Shown: piece after piece, positions 18,046 through 26,778 of the stretch | Numbering within the stretch: the first letter of the stretch is position 1 | Layout: each line of letters opens with the position of its first letter | Assembly: GCF_030027245.1 (NCBI RefSeq) | Contig: NZ_JASERT010000001.1 | Span: forward strand, 1,137,001-1,201,000 | From: Asticcacaulis sp. EMRT-3 | Lineage (GTDB): Bacteria; Pseudomonadota; Alphaproteobacteria; Caulobacterales; Caulobacteraceae | Direction of reading: 5' to 3' | Length of the DNA: 64,000 bases | The notes under the pieces: model-generated | What the model was told of the DNA's origin: nothing | Database searches by the model: none | Seen by the model: the letters and a program-made list of their open reading frames with translations, nothing else | Made by a program: the position numbers and the translations under genes

Positions 18046-19260
18046 TTAACTAAAAAAAGACTGGGCCTTGGCGACAGCCTCAGCCAGGGTGTCGATCTCA
18101 GCCTCTGTATTATATAGGGCGATGGAGGCGCGCACGGTAGAGGTGACGCCCAAACGAGTCATCAGAGGTTCGGCGCAATGCGTACCTGCCCGCACCGCCA
18201 CATTATAACGGTCGAGAATCTGCGCCACATCATGCGCATGGGCCTGCCCCAGCGAAAAGGTCAGGATCGAGCCCTTGCCCGGCGCCTCGCCATGCACACG
18301 CAGGGAATTGATCTGCGTCAGGGCGTCATGGGCGCGCACATAGAGCGCATGTTCGTGGGCGGCGACCTCATCACGGTCAAACTGCACCAGCCAGTCGATG
18401 GCCGCCTTCAGCCCGATCACTTCCAGAATGGCCGGCGTGCCCGCCTCGAAGCGATGCGGCGGCTCGTTCCAGGTGATCTTGTCCTTGCTGACATGGCCGA
18501 TCATCTCGCCACCACCCTGCCAGGGCGGCATGGCGTCCAGCAGGTCGGCCTTTGCATACAGCACCCCCAGCCCGGTGGGGCCATAGAGCTTATGCGCCGA
18601 AAAAACGTAGAAATCGGCGTCCATCGCCTTCACATCCACCGGCAAATGGACAATGCCCTGCGCCCCGTCGATCAGCACTTTCGCGCCGACCGCATGGGCC
18701 TTTGTGATGATCTCGGCCACCGGATTGATCGTGCCCAGCACGTTCGACATATGGGTGACGGCCACCATCTTCACGCGCGGCGTCAGCAGGCGTTCAAAAG
18801 CCGCCATATCGAGCGATCCGTCATCGAGGATCGGCACGTAAGTCAGCTTCAACCCCTTGCGCTCGGCCAGCATATACCACGGCACAATATTGGCGTGGTG
18901 TTCCATCTCGGTGGTCAGGATTTCATCACCGGCCTGGAGACTTTCGCCCCAACTATAGGCGACCAGATTGACGGCTTCCGTCGCCGACTTGGTGAAAACG
19001 ATCTCGTTCACTTGCGCGCCCATAAAGCGCGCCACCGTCTCACGGCCCGCCTCATAGGCGTCGGTCGTCTCGTTAGCCAGGCGATGCAGGCCGCGATGCA
19101 CATTGGCATAGGAATGCCGCATGGCCTCGCTCATAGCGTCGATCACGGCGGCGGGCTTCTGCGCCGAGGCCCCGGAATCGAGATAGACGAGCGGCTTATC
19201 CTTGATCTGGCGCGACAGGATCGGAAAGTCAGCGCGGGCGGCCTCGACATCAAAGGGCAT
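18046..19260 (-). CDS. sufS: Cysteine desulfurase SufS
   Basis: Group II cysteine desulfurase, taking sulfur from cysteine for cluster assembly. 404 residues. PLP-binding Lys in FSAHKLYGPTG (about 225), and the active-site Cys in RAGTHCAEP (about 360), plus ATEAVNLVA and EMEHHANIVPW. ATG 19260 (MPFDVEAARADFP) is preferred over 19278 because GGAGAG precedes it and MPFD is the usual opening. It overlaps sufD by 11 bp. Confidence 0.95.
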   Translation of the reverse strand: MPFDVEAARADFPILSRQIKDKPLVYLDSGASAQKPAAVIDAMSEAMRHSYANVHRGLHRLANETTDAYEAGRETVARFMGAQVNEIVFTKSATEAVNLVAYSWGESLQAGDEILTTEMEHHANIVPWYMLAERKGLKLTYVPILDDGSLDMAAFERLLTPRVKMVAVTHMSNVLGTINPVAEIITKAHAVGAKVLIDGAQGIVHLPVDVKAMDADFYVFSAHKLYGPTGLGVLYAKADLLDAMPPWQGGGEMIGHVSKDKITWNEPPHRFEAGTPAILEVIGLKAAIDWLVQFDRDEVAAHEHALYVRAHDALTQINSLRVHGEAPGKGSILTFSLGQAHAHDVAQILDRYNVAVRAGTHCAEPLMTRLGVTSTVRASIALYNTEAEIDTLAEAVAKAQSFFS

Positions 19261-20296
19261 GAAAACTCTCCGATGCATTCTCGATAAAATTCAACACGGT
19301 TTCGCGTAAAACCTCATCCTCGATCTGATCCGCCACCGGCACCACAAAGGCGTGGGTCAGCATGGCGCGCGCCGCCGCTTCGGGGATGCCGCGGCTCATG
19401 GCGAAAAACAAAGCCTCTTCGTCGAGCGCGCCAATCGTATTGCCGTGGGCGCATTGCACATCATCGGCATAGATTTCAAGTTCCGGCTTGGCGCGGATAT
19501 GCGCCCCGTCATTGAGGATCAGCGCCTGATGGCGCATCCGCGCATCGGTGCCGTCCGCGCCCTTTTCGACCAGGATACGGCCCTGAAAAACGCCGGTAGC
19601 GGTGTCTTTCACCAGCCCTTTGATCAGTTGCGCCGTCACACCGTCGATCTGGCCGTGCGTCACCCGCGTGGTCAGGTCGAAATGGCGCTTGTCCTTCAGC
19701 AGGTAAGCGCCGTTCATCTCGACCACCGCGCCATGACCGGCGTGGCTGACATGGGTTTCAAAGCGCTGAAACTTCGCACCGGTCGAAAAAACATATTGTT
19801 TGAAGACGCTGCCCGGAGCCGTATCAATGATTGATGTACGAATGGAAATAGCGCTTTCCGGCTCGTCCAGAATGACGACGCGGATCAGTTTCGCGCCCTC
19901 GGCCAGTTGAAAGCGCAACTGCGTATGGACGGCATAATCAAAGGCGCCGGTATAGTCCTCGAACAGGATCAGGCTCTGGCCTGCCGAAAGCGTGATCCGG
20001 CCTTCGCCCTGATAACCGAGATAGCCGTCTTCGTCGCCGAAATCATTGCCGTCGATATAGAGGCGGCCCGGCCCGGCCACGGCCTGATCGGCGGCCTGTT
20101 GCAGACCGGCAAAACCCGCCTCATCGGCGGCGAAATAGACGAAATCTTCGGCCTCGGCATCCAGCTCCGACAGGGTACGCACGACCAGAGGCTTACCCGG
20201 CGCAGCACGCAAGGCGCGCGACAGGTCGGAATATTTCCAGTCCTCGTCGCGGCGCGTCGGGTAGGACGACGGATCGAATATGTCCAAACCAGGCAT
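19250..20296 (-). CDS. sufD: Fe-S assembly scaffold subunit SufD
   Basis: 348-residue component of the SufBCD scaffold. N-terminal part is variable (WKYSDLSRAL is the usual tryptophan-lysine-tyrosine patch); the C-terminal beta-helix core contains SHAGHGAVVEMNGAYLL, MRHQALILNDGAHIRAKPELEIYADDVQCAHGNT and GALDEEALFFAMSRGI, with the Cys-His of VQCAHG that helps form the cluster site with SufB. Its start overlaps the sufC stop by one base (TGATG). Confidence 0.94.
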   Translation of the reverse strand: MPGLDIFDPSSYPTRRDEDWKYSDLSRALRAAPGKPLVVRTLSELDAEAEDFVYFAADEAGFAGLQQAADQAVAGPGRLYIDGNDFGDEDGYLGYQGEGRITLSAGQSLILFEDYTGAFDYAVHTQLRFQLAEGAKLIRVVILDEPESAISIRTSIIDTAPGSVFKQYVFSTGAKFQRFETHVSHAGHGAVVEMNGAYLLKDKRHFDLTTRVTHGQIDGVTAQLIKGLVKDTATGVFQGRILVEKGADGTDARMRHQALILNDGAHIRAKPELEIYADDVQCAHGNTIGALDEEALFFAMSRGIPEAAARAMLTHAFVVPVADQIEDEVLRETVLNFIENASESFHAL

Positions 20297-21045
20297 CAGG
20301 CGGCGGGCTCCAGATATTCGTCATAGCCGCGCGCTTCGAGTTCGAGCGCCAGCTCCGGCCCGCCCGATTTGACGATGCGGCCGGCCACCAGCACATGCAC
20401 TTGGTCGGGTTTGATATGGTCGAGCAGGCGCTGATAGTGGGTGATGACCAACATGCCGCGATCAGGGCTGCGCAAGGCATTGACGCCTTCGGACACCACC
20501 TTCAGCGCATCAATATCGAGGCCGGAATCGGTTTCGTCGAGGATCAGGAATTTCGGCTCCAGCAGCGCCATTTGCAGCACTTCCATACGCTTCTTCTCGC
20601 CGCCCGAAAATCCGACATTGAGCGGGCGTTTCAGCATGTCCAGGTCGATCTTCAGCGACTTGGCGATCTGGCGGATCGATTTGAGGAAGTCCGGTGCCGA
20701 CACCTCCTCCTCACCGCGCAGTTTACGTTGTGAATTCAAGGCCGTGCGCAGGAAGGTTAAGGCCGGAACGCCGGGAATTTCGAGCGGATATTGAAACGAC
20801 AGATAAAGCCCCGCTGCGGCGCGCTCATGCACGTCCTTGTCCAGCAGGTCTTCACCATTGAAGGTGACCGATCCGCCGGTGACGGTATAGTTGGGCCGTC
20901 CCGCCAGCGTATAGCCGAGCGTCGATTTACCGGCGCCATTGGGGCCCATTATGGCATGGACTTCACCCGCAGGCACATCCAGCGACAGGCCCTTGAGGAT
21001 GGTCTTGCTATCAACGGCGACGGAGAGGTTTTGGATAGAAAGCAT
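20296..21045 (-). CDS. sufC: Fe-S assembly ATPase SufC
   Basis: ABC-type ATPase of 249 residues that drives conformational change in SufBCD. Walker A GPNGAGKST, signature FSGGEKKRMEVLQMALL, Walker B LILDETDSGLDIDAL, and the H-loop ITHYQRLL. The start codon overlaps the stop of the preceding unknown gene by one base (TAATG), so sufC translation probably depends on that foreign-looking gene being translated. Confidence 0.96.
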   Translation of the reverse strand: MLSIQNLSVAVDSKTILKGLSLDVPAGEVHAIMGPNGAGKSTLGYTLAGRPNYTVTGGSVTFNGEDLLDKDVHERAAAGLYLSFQYPLEIPGVPALTFLRTALNSQRKLRGEEEVSAPDFLKSIRQIAKSLKIDLDMLKRPLNVGFSGGEKKRMEVLQMALLEPKFLILDETDSGLDIDALKVVSEGVNALRSPDRGMLVITHYQRLLDHIKPDQVHVLVAGRIVKSGGPELALELEARGYDEYLEPAA

Positions 21046-21515
21046 TATTTGGGTTCCGGGGTTAGGCCATCAGGAAATTCGTCAAAACCGTCAATATCCA
21101 ATAATCGACCAAACATTCTTCTTTGTTCATTTGCCGCATCGAAAACTTTAGAAAATCCGCGAGATAAGTGCCCCCACATTTCTCTCGCTTTGCCTCGATT
21201 TTCGAAAGAATTTCCGGCTCTTAAACTATGCAACCAAACCATTAGTCCGGCAGCATCGTGGAAAGATTTTCTTTTCTGCGCCTCACGAAGAACATTACCC
21301 AGAGATAGAACGAAAAGCGGATCTGCTCCTTGAATGGCTATGCACTGTCGGAGGTCTATATCTTTTTCATCAATGTATACGTTCCGCCAATGAGCAACAA
21401 AAGCAACTACAAGCGCTATCTCATCCGAATCCATAACACTCAAATGAGAAACAAATTGGGAAGCCTCTTTAAGCTGCGTGGATAAAGACCATTTGTTTAT
21501 TAAGCTCCCTATCAT
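21045..21515 (-). CDS. Unknown protein encoded inside the suf operon, low GC
   Basis: A 156-residue protein I do not recognise. It is soluble and largely helical ([71 protein letters not shown]), with one Cys and no obvious metal or nucleotide motif. GC content over 21061-21300, counted by eye, is about 43%, against 60% or more in sufB and sufC, which points to acquisition. It nevertheless overlaps sufB by four bases (ATGA) and sufC by one (TAATG), so it is fully integrated in the operon. A role linked to Fe-S assembly is only guilt by association. Confidence 0.8.
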   Translation of the reverse strand: MIGSLINKWSLSTQLKEASQFVSHLSVMDSDEIALVVAFVAHWRNVYIDEKDIDLRQCIAIQGADPLFVLSLGNVLREAQKRKSFHDAAGLMVWLHSLRAGNSFENRGKAREMWGHLSRGFSKVFDAANEQRRMFGRLLDIDGFDEFPDGLTPEPK

Positions 21516-22978
21516 CCCACGCTCCCCTCTAACGAAATCGCCACCAGTTTCTGCGCTTCAACGGCGAACTCCATCGGCAGTTCCTGCAAGACATCGCGCA
21601 CGAAACCATTGACCAAAAGGGCCACGGCCTCTTCTTGTGAAAGCCCGCGCTGCATGGCGTAGAACAATTGATCCTCGGAAAGGCGCGTCGTCGTCGCCTC
21701 GTGCTCAAACTGCGCTTTCGCCGTATCGGCCTCGATATAGGGCACGGTATGGGCAGCGCACGTCTTGCCGATAAGCAGACTGTCGCACTGGGTAAAGTTA
21801 CGCGCCCCCGTCGCCCTGGCGTGGGCCGACACCAGCCCGCGATAGGTATTGGACGACCGGCCCGCCGATACGCCCTTTGAGATGATGCGTGAGCGCGTAT
21901 TCTTGCCGAGATGGATCATCTTGGTGCCGGTATCGGCCTGCTGCGCGCCATTGGTGACGGCGATCGAATAGAATTCGCCCACGCTGTCATCGCCGCGCAG
22001 GATGCAGGACGGATATTTCCACGTCACCGCCGAACCGGTTTCGACTTGAGTCCACGACACTTTCGCGCGCGCACCACGGCAATCGGCGCGCTTGGTGACG
22101 AAATTATAGATGCCGCCCTTGCCTTCCGCATCGCCCGGATACCAGTTCTGGACGGTCGAATATTTAATCTCGGCATCGTCCATCGCCACCAGTTCGACCA
22201 CGGCGGCGTGAAGCTGGTTCTCGTCGCGTTGCGGTGCCGTGCAGCCCTCCAGATACGAAACATAGGCCCCCTTGTCGGCGATGATCAGGGTGCGTTCGAA
22301 CTGACCGGTATTCTCGGCATTGATGCGGAAATAGGTCGAAAGCTCCATCGGGCAGCGAACGCCCGGCGGCACATAGACGAACGATCCGTCCGAGAAGACG
22401 GCGGCATTGAGCGCGGCGAAATAATTATCCGACACCGGCACCACCGAGCCCAGATATTGACGCACCAGTTCAGGATGTTCGCGTAAAGCCTCGGAAATAG
22501 AGCAGAAAATCACCCCGGCCTGCGCCAGTTCCTTCTTGAAGGTGGTGACGACCGATACCGAGTCAAATACCGCATCCACCGCATAGCGCGGCGCGCCTTC
22601 CACCCCCGCCAGCACCGCCTGTTCCTTCAGCGGAATGCCGAGCTTGGCATAGACGGCCAGCAGTTCGGGATCAACTTCATCCAGCGATTTCGGCCCATCT
22701 TTCTTCTTGGGCGCGGCGTAATAATAGAGGTTCTGATAATCGACCTTCTGGTAATGCACCTTGGCCCAGTCGGGCTCTTCCATCGCCAGCCAGCGCTCAA
22801 AGGCCGCCAGACGCCATTCCAGCATCCATTCGGGCTCGTTCTTCTTGGCTGAGATAAAGCGCACGATGTCGGCGTTCAGCCCCTTGGGGGCGAACTCGGT
22901 TTCGATGTCGCTGACAAAGCCGTGTTCATAGGCTTCGAGCTTGGCCACCGTGTCGATGGTTTCCTTAACCGCCGCCAT
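21512..22978 (-). CDS. sufB: Fe-S assembly scaffold subunit SufB
   Basis: 488-residue scaffold on which Fe-S clusters are built with SufC and SufD. Conserved stretches: [67 protein letters not shown], the [12 protein letters not shown] block, [10 protein letters not shown], and [18 protein letters not shown]. It includes the Cys (SYLEGCTAP and TQCDSLLIG) and Glu used in sulfur transfer and cluster binding. One base separates its start from the iscS-like gene stop. Confidence 0.96.
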   Translation of the reverse strand: MAAVKETIDTVAKLEAYEHGFVSDIETEFAPKGLNADIVRFISAKKNEPEWMLEWRLAAFERWLAMEEPDWAKVHYQKVDYQNLYYYAAPKKKDGPKSLDEVDPELLAVYAKLGIPLKEQAVLAGVEGAPRYAVDAVFDSVSVVTTFKKELAQAGVIFCSISEALREHPELVRQYLGSVVPVSDNYFAALNAAVFSDGSFVYVPPGVRCPMELSTYFRINAENTGQFERTLIIADKGAYVSYLEGCTAPQRDENQLHAAVVELVAMDDAEIKYSTVQNWYPGDAEGKGGIYNFVTKRADCRGARAKVSWTQVETGSAVTWKYPSCILRGDDSVGEFYSIAVTNGAQQADTGTKMIHLGKNTRSRIISKGVSAGRSSNTYRGLVSAHARATGARNFTQCDSLLIGKTCAAHTVPYIEADTAKAQFEHEATTTRLSEDQLFYAMQRGLSQEEAVALLVNGFVRDVLQELPMEFAVEAQKLVAISLEGSVG

Positions 22979-22979
22979 A

Positions 22980-24119
22980 TCAGTTCAGTTCCTTTTCCAG
23001 CGCCTTGCCCGATGCTTTGGCATGGCGCTTCAGATATGCTTCATAACCCATTGACCAGACATCGTAAAAACGCTGCCAGTCTTCCGGCTTGGTTGTCCAC
23101 CCGGCCGAGACGCGCAAGGCCTTGTCGGCCAGATCGTCACGTCCCATCGCCGACACGATCCGGCTCGATTTCACCTTGCCCGACGAACAGGCCGAACCCG
23201 ACGAGACGCAGATCCCGGCCATGTCCATATAGATCAGTTGCAGGGCCGACGGCCAAGCGCCTTGCGCCAACGCCACAATACCGGGAACGCGCCGGGCATC
23301 CTCCCCCAATATGGTGACGCCCAGCGCCTTCAGCGAGGCTTCAACCGCGATTTGTGCGCTGCATAAAGCGTCCGCCATCGGCTGGCAAGCCTTGAAGGCG
23401 GCGGCAAAGGCGGCAATGCCGGCGATATTCTCGGTGCCGGCGCGCAGGCCCAGTTCCTGACCGCTGCCGCTGATCAGGGCCGCAGGCACGCGGTCGCGGT
23501 CATGGGCAAACGCCCCTACCCCCTGCCCGCCGCCGACCTTATGGGCGCTGAGGCTTAGTGAGTCCGCGCCCAGGGCACGAAAATCAATATTGATCTTGCC
23601 AAGCGCCTGCACGGCATCGACGTGCAGCCAGCCATCGCGCGCCCGCACCAGCGCCGCCAGCGCCGCAATGTCATTGATCACGCCGGTTTCATTATTGGCC
23701 AGCATAACGCAGACGAAAGGACGTTTTTTGTCCTGGCCGGGTCGATCCAGCAAGGCCGCCAGCGCCGCCACATCGACATCGCCCTGCGGTCGCAAAGGCG
23801 CGATCAGCGCGCCCGAAACCGCACCGTAAAGGCTGTCGTGTTCACCCGCCGACAAGACCAGATAATCGAAGCTTTGCGCCTGACGCAGCGCCATCGCATT
23901 GGCTTCGGTGCCACCAGACGTAAAGACCAGCCCCGCCGCCCCCGTGGCATTCAGCCCCGCCAGCAGGTCGGCGCGCGCCTCTTCGAGCGTGAGCTTGGCC
24001 TTGCGCCCCAGACTATGGATCGACGAGGCATTGCCGCCCAATTCAGAGGCGCGCAGAAACGCATCGCGCGCTTCGGGGCGCAACGGCGAGGTCGCGGCGT
24101 GATCGAGATAGAGGGGCAA
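22980..24119 (-). CDS. Cysteine desulfurase, IscS/NifS group I
   Basis: A second cysteine desulfurase, 379 residues. Begins [17 protein letters not shown], has [12 protein letters not shown], the PLP Lys in [12 protein letters not shown] and the catalytic Cys in the loop [13 protein letters not shown] that marks group I enzymes. Two desulfurases (this and SufS) in one operon is the usual alphaproteobacterial arrangement, with this one just after iscR. It may also supply sulfur for tRNA thiolation. Four bases separate it from iscR. Confidence 0.92.
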   Translation of the reverse strand: MPLYLDHAATSPLRPEARDAFLRASELGGNASSIHSLGRKAKLTLEEARADLLAGLNATGAAGLVFTSGGTEANAMALRQAQSFDYLVLSAGEHDSLYGAVSGALIAPLRPQGDVDVAALAALLDRPGQDKKRPFVCVMLANNETGVINDIAALAALVRARDGWLHVDAVQALGKINIDFRALGADSLSLSAHKVGGGQGVGAFAHDRDRVPAALISGSGQELGLRAGTENIAGIAAFAAAFKACQPMADALCSAQIAVEASLKALGVTILGEDARRVPGIVALAQGAWPSALQLIYMDMAGICVSSGSACSSGKVKSSRIVSAMGRDDLADKALRVSAGWTTKPEDWQRFYDVWSMGYEAYLKRHAKASGKALEKELN

Positions 24120-24123
24120 TGTT

Positions 24124-24648
24124 TCAGGCCTCCATCAGTGCAGGCGCGGAGATCGACACCGTCTTGCGCGTGCGGCGCTTGATCACGTCTTCCAGCGATA
24201 CCTGCGACAGATAATCATGGATGGCAACGCCCAGATCTTCCCACAGATAATGGGTCAAGCAGCGCTGCCCACCCGGCATACAGCCGATTTCGTGCACGGC
24301 CTCGTCCTTTGACAGCCGTTTATTAGCCCCCAGCTTGTTCGATGTCATGGCGCAGCGCGTCGCCTTGATCGGCTCATCGACGGCCAGCACGATCTCGGAT
24401 ACGTACAGTTCCGCCGAAGGCCGCGCCAGCGAATAGCCACCGCCCGGCCCGCGCGCGCTTTTCACCAGACCGGCCCGGCGCAGGCGCGCAAATAACTGTT
24501 CGAGATAGGACAGGGAGATCTGCTGGCGCTCGGCGATTTCCGACAGGGATGTGGGCCGCGCCTGTCCGCCGTTCTCGCCACGCTGCCCGTTCAGCGCCAG
24601 ATCAGTCATGGCCATAACCGCATAACGTCCCTTGGTGGATAAGCGCAT
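24124..24648 (-). CDS. iscR: Rrf2-family Fe-S regulator IscR
   Basis: 174-residue winged-helix repressor sensing Fe-S status. The Rrf2 opening MRLSTKGRYAVMAMTDLAL and recognition region ISLSYLEQLFARLRRAGLVKSARGPGGGY are unmistakable. Cluster-ligand cysteines are present in KATRCAM and in IGCMPGGQRCLTH, three in all, as in E. coli IscR; RirA and NsrR are related but the sequence and gene order fit IscR. First gene of the suf operon, and an IscR type-1-like palindrome lies about 140-160 bp upstream, implying autoregulation. Confidence 0.93.
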   Translation of the reverse strand: MRLSTKGRYAVMAMTDLALNGQRGENGGQARPTSLSEIAERQQISLSYLEQLFARLRRAGLVKSARGPGGGYSLARPSAELYVSEIVLAVDEPIKATRCAMTSNKLGANKRLSKDEAVHEIGCMPGGQRCLTHYLWEDLGVAIHDYLSQVSLEDVIKRRTRKTVSISAPALMEA

Positions 24649-24681
24649 GGAAACATCCTTCGGCGATACGTCTTGCGGTCC

Positions 24682-24701
24682 AGAGCATCGGGATGCGCTC
24701 T
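24682..24701. repeat. Short palindrome with AGAGC/GCTCT ends
   Basis: AGAGCATCGGGATGCGCTCT forms a short hairpin in the iscR leader. Its ends equal those of the 115-bp composite repeat at 36 and 44.6 kb (AGAGC...GCTCT followed by TA), so it may be a small member of the same class of intergenic element. Confidence 0.4.
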
Positions 24702-24786
24702 AAAGGCGCAAAAAACTGCGCAAACAGAATTCTTTATGCTAAGAGGCGCATCTGCCCGCGCTGGAGTGATCGTCGGAAGCTTAACA

Positions 24787-24811
24787 ATTCCCGACTGCGT
24801 TAGTCAAGTAT
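24787..24811 (-). promoter_or_regulatory. IscR type-1-like operator of the iscR-suf operon
   Basis: On the minus strand the palindrome has the core GACTAACGCAGTC (GACT-N5-AGTC) framed by ATACTT and GGGAAT. Compared by eye with the E. coli type-1 IscR consensus, 22 of 25 positions agree. It overlaps TTGACT (minus strand 24807-24802), a good -35 element, so bound IscR would block RNA polymerase. The -10 is unclear (TTAAGC at 17 bp spacing is weak). Confidence 0.72.
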
Positions 24812-24854
24812 TGCGGTGCAAAACAAACATTTTTGCTGAATCTAAGGTGATTGA

Positions 24855-25502
24855 ATGCCCGAAGTCATCCTGGCCGGAGCCGCAGGCCGTATCGAAGCCC
24901 GTTACAGTGCGGGCAAGACGGAGAATGCGCCGATAGCCTTGATCCTGCACCCGCACCCCAAGGCGGGCGGCCATATGAATAATCCGGTGACGGTGCAATT
25001 GTTCCACCTGTTCATGACGCGCGGCTTTGCGGTTTTGCGCTTCAATTTCCGTGGCGTGCAAAAAAGCCAGGGCGAGTTCGATTCCGGCATCGGTGAACTG
25101 GCCGACGCCGCCACGGCGCTCGACTGGTTGCAGGCCAAGAACCCGACCGCCTCGCAATTCTGGGTGGCCGGCTTCGACTTCGGCGCCTATATCGGTATGC
25201 AATTGCTGATGCGCCGCCCGGAAACCGACGGCTTCATCTCGGTATCGCCGCCCACCAATGCCTATGATTTTAGCTTCCTGGCCCCCTGCCCGGCTTCTGG
25301 CATGTTCCTGCACGGCGGCAATGACTCGATCGTGCCGACTGCCGAGGTTGACCGCGTCGTGGCCAAGCTGCGCACGCAAAAAGGCATTATCATCGATGCC
25401 GAGGTTGTGCCGGAAGCCAACCACTTCTGGACAGATCAATTGCCGGAAGTCGAAGCCAGAGTCGGCGCCTATATCGACCGGCGGATGAGCGAACGCGGCT
25501 GA
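24855..25502 (+). CDS. Alpha/beta-hydrolase fold protein with Asp at the nucleophile position
   Basis: A 215-residue alpha/beta-hydrolase fold protein of a family common in alphaproteobacteria, related to dienelactone hydrolase-like esterases. Landmarks: IALILHPHPKAGGHMNNPV (oxyanion region), FAVLRFNFRGVQKSQGEFD, the nucleophile elbow WVAGFDFGAYIGMQLL, HGGNDSIVP with the acid, and EANHFW with the His. The elbow normally reads GFSFGA; here the codon is GAC (Asp), so classical serine hydrolysis should be lost unless Asp itself acts as nucleophile as in dehalogenases and epoxide hydrolases. It is divergent from iscR and shares its regulatory region. Confidence 0.85.
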   Translation: MPEVILAGAAGRIEARYSAGKTENAPIALILHPHPKAGGHMNNPVTVQLFHLFMTRGFAVLRFNFRGVQKSQGEFDSGIGELADAATALDWLQAKNPTASQFWVAGFDFGAYIGMQLLMRRPETDGFISVSPPTNAYDFSFLAPCPASGMFLHGGNDSIVPTAEVDRVVAKLRTQKGIIIDAEVVPEANHFWTDQLPEVEARVGAYIDRRMSERG

Positions 25503-25564
25503 TCATGACGCGGCGCGCAGCCGCACCCAGCCCTAAATCGTCCGACATCACCAGCTATCTTTAA

Positions 25565-26698
25565 TTAGCCGGTATGCCGCAGGCCGGCGCGCGGGCGATG
25601 CAGCACGCCGCCGGTCAACGGGGTTTTCACGCCCGTCGTGCCGGGAAATGAAATCGGCAGATTTTTCAGCGACCGCGCCGCCATATAGGCGAAGCCCTCG
25701 GCCTCCAGCGCACCGCCGCGCCAGCCCAGTTCCTCGGCCCGCACCACGCGCGCATCAGGCATGGCGGCGTGGATGCCGCTGACCAGATGGTTGTTATGCC
25801 GCCCGCCGCCCGCCAGAATGACGGTTTTCGGCGCAATGCCGCTCAGGCTGATCCCGGCCAGCAGGCTTTGCAGGGTAAAGGCCGACAGGGTGGCCATGCC
25901 GTCCTTTAAGCTTAAATCCTCAACCGGATGCAGATCGAAATCGTAACGGTCGAGCGATTTGGGCGCGGGATTGCGGAAATAGGGATGGGCCATATAGGCG
26001 GCCAGAATGCCTTCATCGACATGGCCCGCGGCGGCGATCCGGCCTTCGTGATCATAATCGCCACGGTCATGACGACGCATCCACTGATCCATCAGACCAT
26101 TGGCGGGGCCGGTATCGAGCGCCACCATATGCCCATCGTCCATCGCCGTGATATTGGCCACGCCGCCCAGATTGACCACCACCAGCGGCAGGGCCAGTCC
26201 CGCGTGACGCACCAAAGCCTGATGATAGACCGGCATCAAAGGTGCCGCCTCGCCGCCCGCCTGAATATCGGCCTGGCGGAAATCACTGACCACGGCCACG
26301 CCGGTGGCGTCGGCGAAGGCCTGCCCGTCGAAAAGCTGCACCGTGCGCCCCGCCACGCCGTTTTTCGGACGTTCGTGCAGCACGGTCTGGCCATGCACGC
26401 CCAGCAGGTCAAGATCGCCGAAGCGCAGACCGGCATCATCGAGAAAGGCGCGCGCCGCCTGCAAATGGCAATCGACAATCGCATGGCGCGCCTCTTTGAA
26501 AATCAGCGGTTCGGCCTCACCGCGCGGCCAGTTGAGCGCCGCCTGTATGGTGGCTTCCAGCAGGGCGCGGGTTTCCGGCGGCATGGGCTGTTCGCTCCAC
26601 GGCCCGAAATGCAATTGCGCCTCGCCATCGGTATCGAGCACGGCCATATCGACGCCATCGAGCGATGTACCCGTCATAAAGCCCAAAACTTTCAGCAT
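25565..26698 (-). CDS. anmK: Anhydro-N-acetylmuramic acid kinase
   Basis: Recycles cell-wall anhydroMurNAc to MurNAc-6-phosphate in the cytoplasm. 377 residues: MTGTSLDGVDMAVLD, LLGVHGQTVLHE, LPLVVVNLGGVANIT, ALDTGPANGLMDQWM with the catalytic Asp region, TVILAGGGRHN and EELGWRGGALEAEGFAYMA are all AnmK signatures. Normal length. It is divergent from tyrS with 80 bp between the starts, a pairing conserved in Caulobacterales and relatives. Confidence 0.96.
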   Translation of the reverse strand: MLKVLGFMTGTSLDGVDMAVLDTDGEAQLHFGPWSEQPMPPETRALLEATIQAALNWPRGEAEPLIFKEARHAIVDCHLQAARAFLDDAGLRFGDLDLLGVHGQTVLHERPKNGVAGRTVQLFDGQAFADATGVAVVSDFRQADIQAGGEAAPLMPVYHQALVRHAGLALPLVVVNLGGVANITAMDDGHMVALDTGPANGLMDQWMRRHDRGDYDHEGRIAAAGHVDEGILAAYMAHPYFRNPAPKSLDRYDFDLHPVEDLSLKDGMATLSAFTLQSLLAGISLSGIAPKTVILAGGGRHNNHLVSGIHAAMPDARVVRAEELGWRGGALEAEGFAYMAARSLKNLPISFPGTTGVKTPLTGGVLHRPRAGLRHTG

Positions 26699-26778
26699 AT
26701 CCGGCCTCCCGCTCTTGACGCGCCACGCTTGCGGGTGTCACAGAAGCGGCCCCAGCCTCCTGATATTGCACCGAAATC

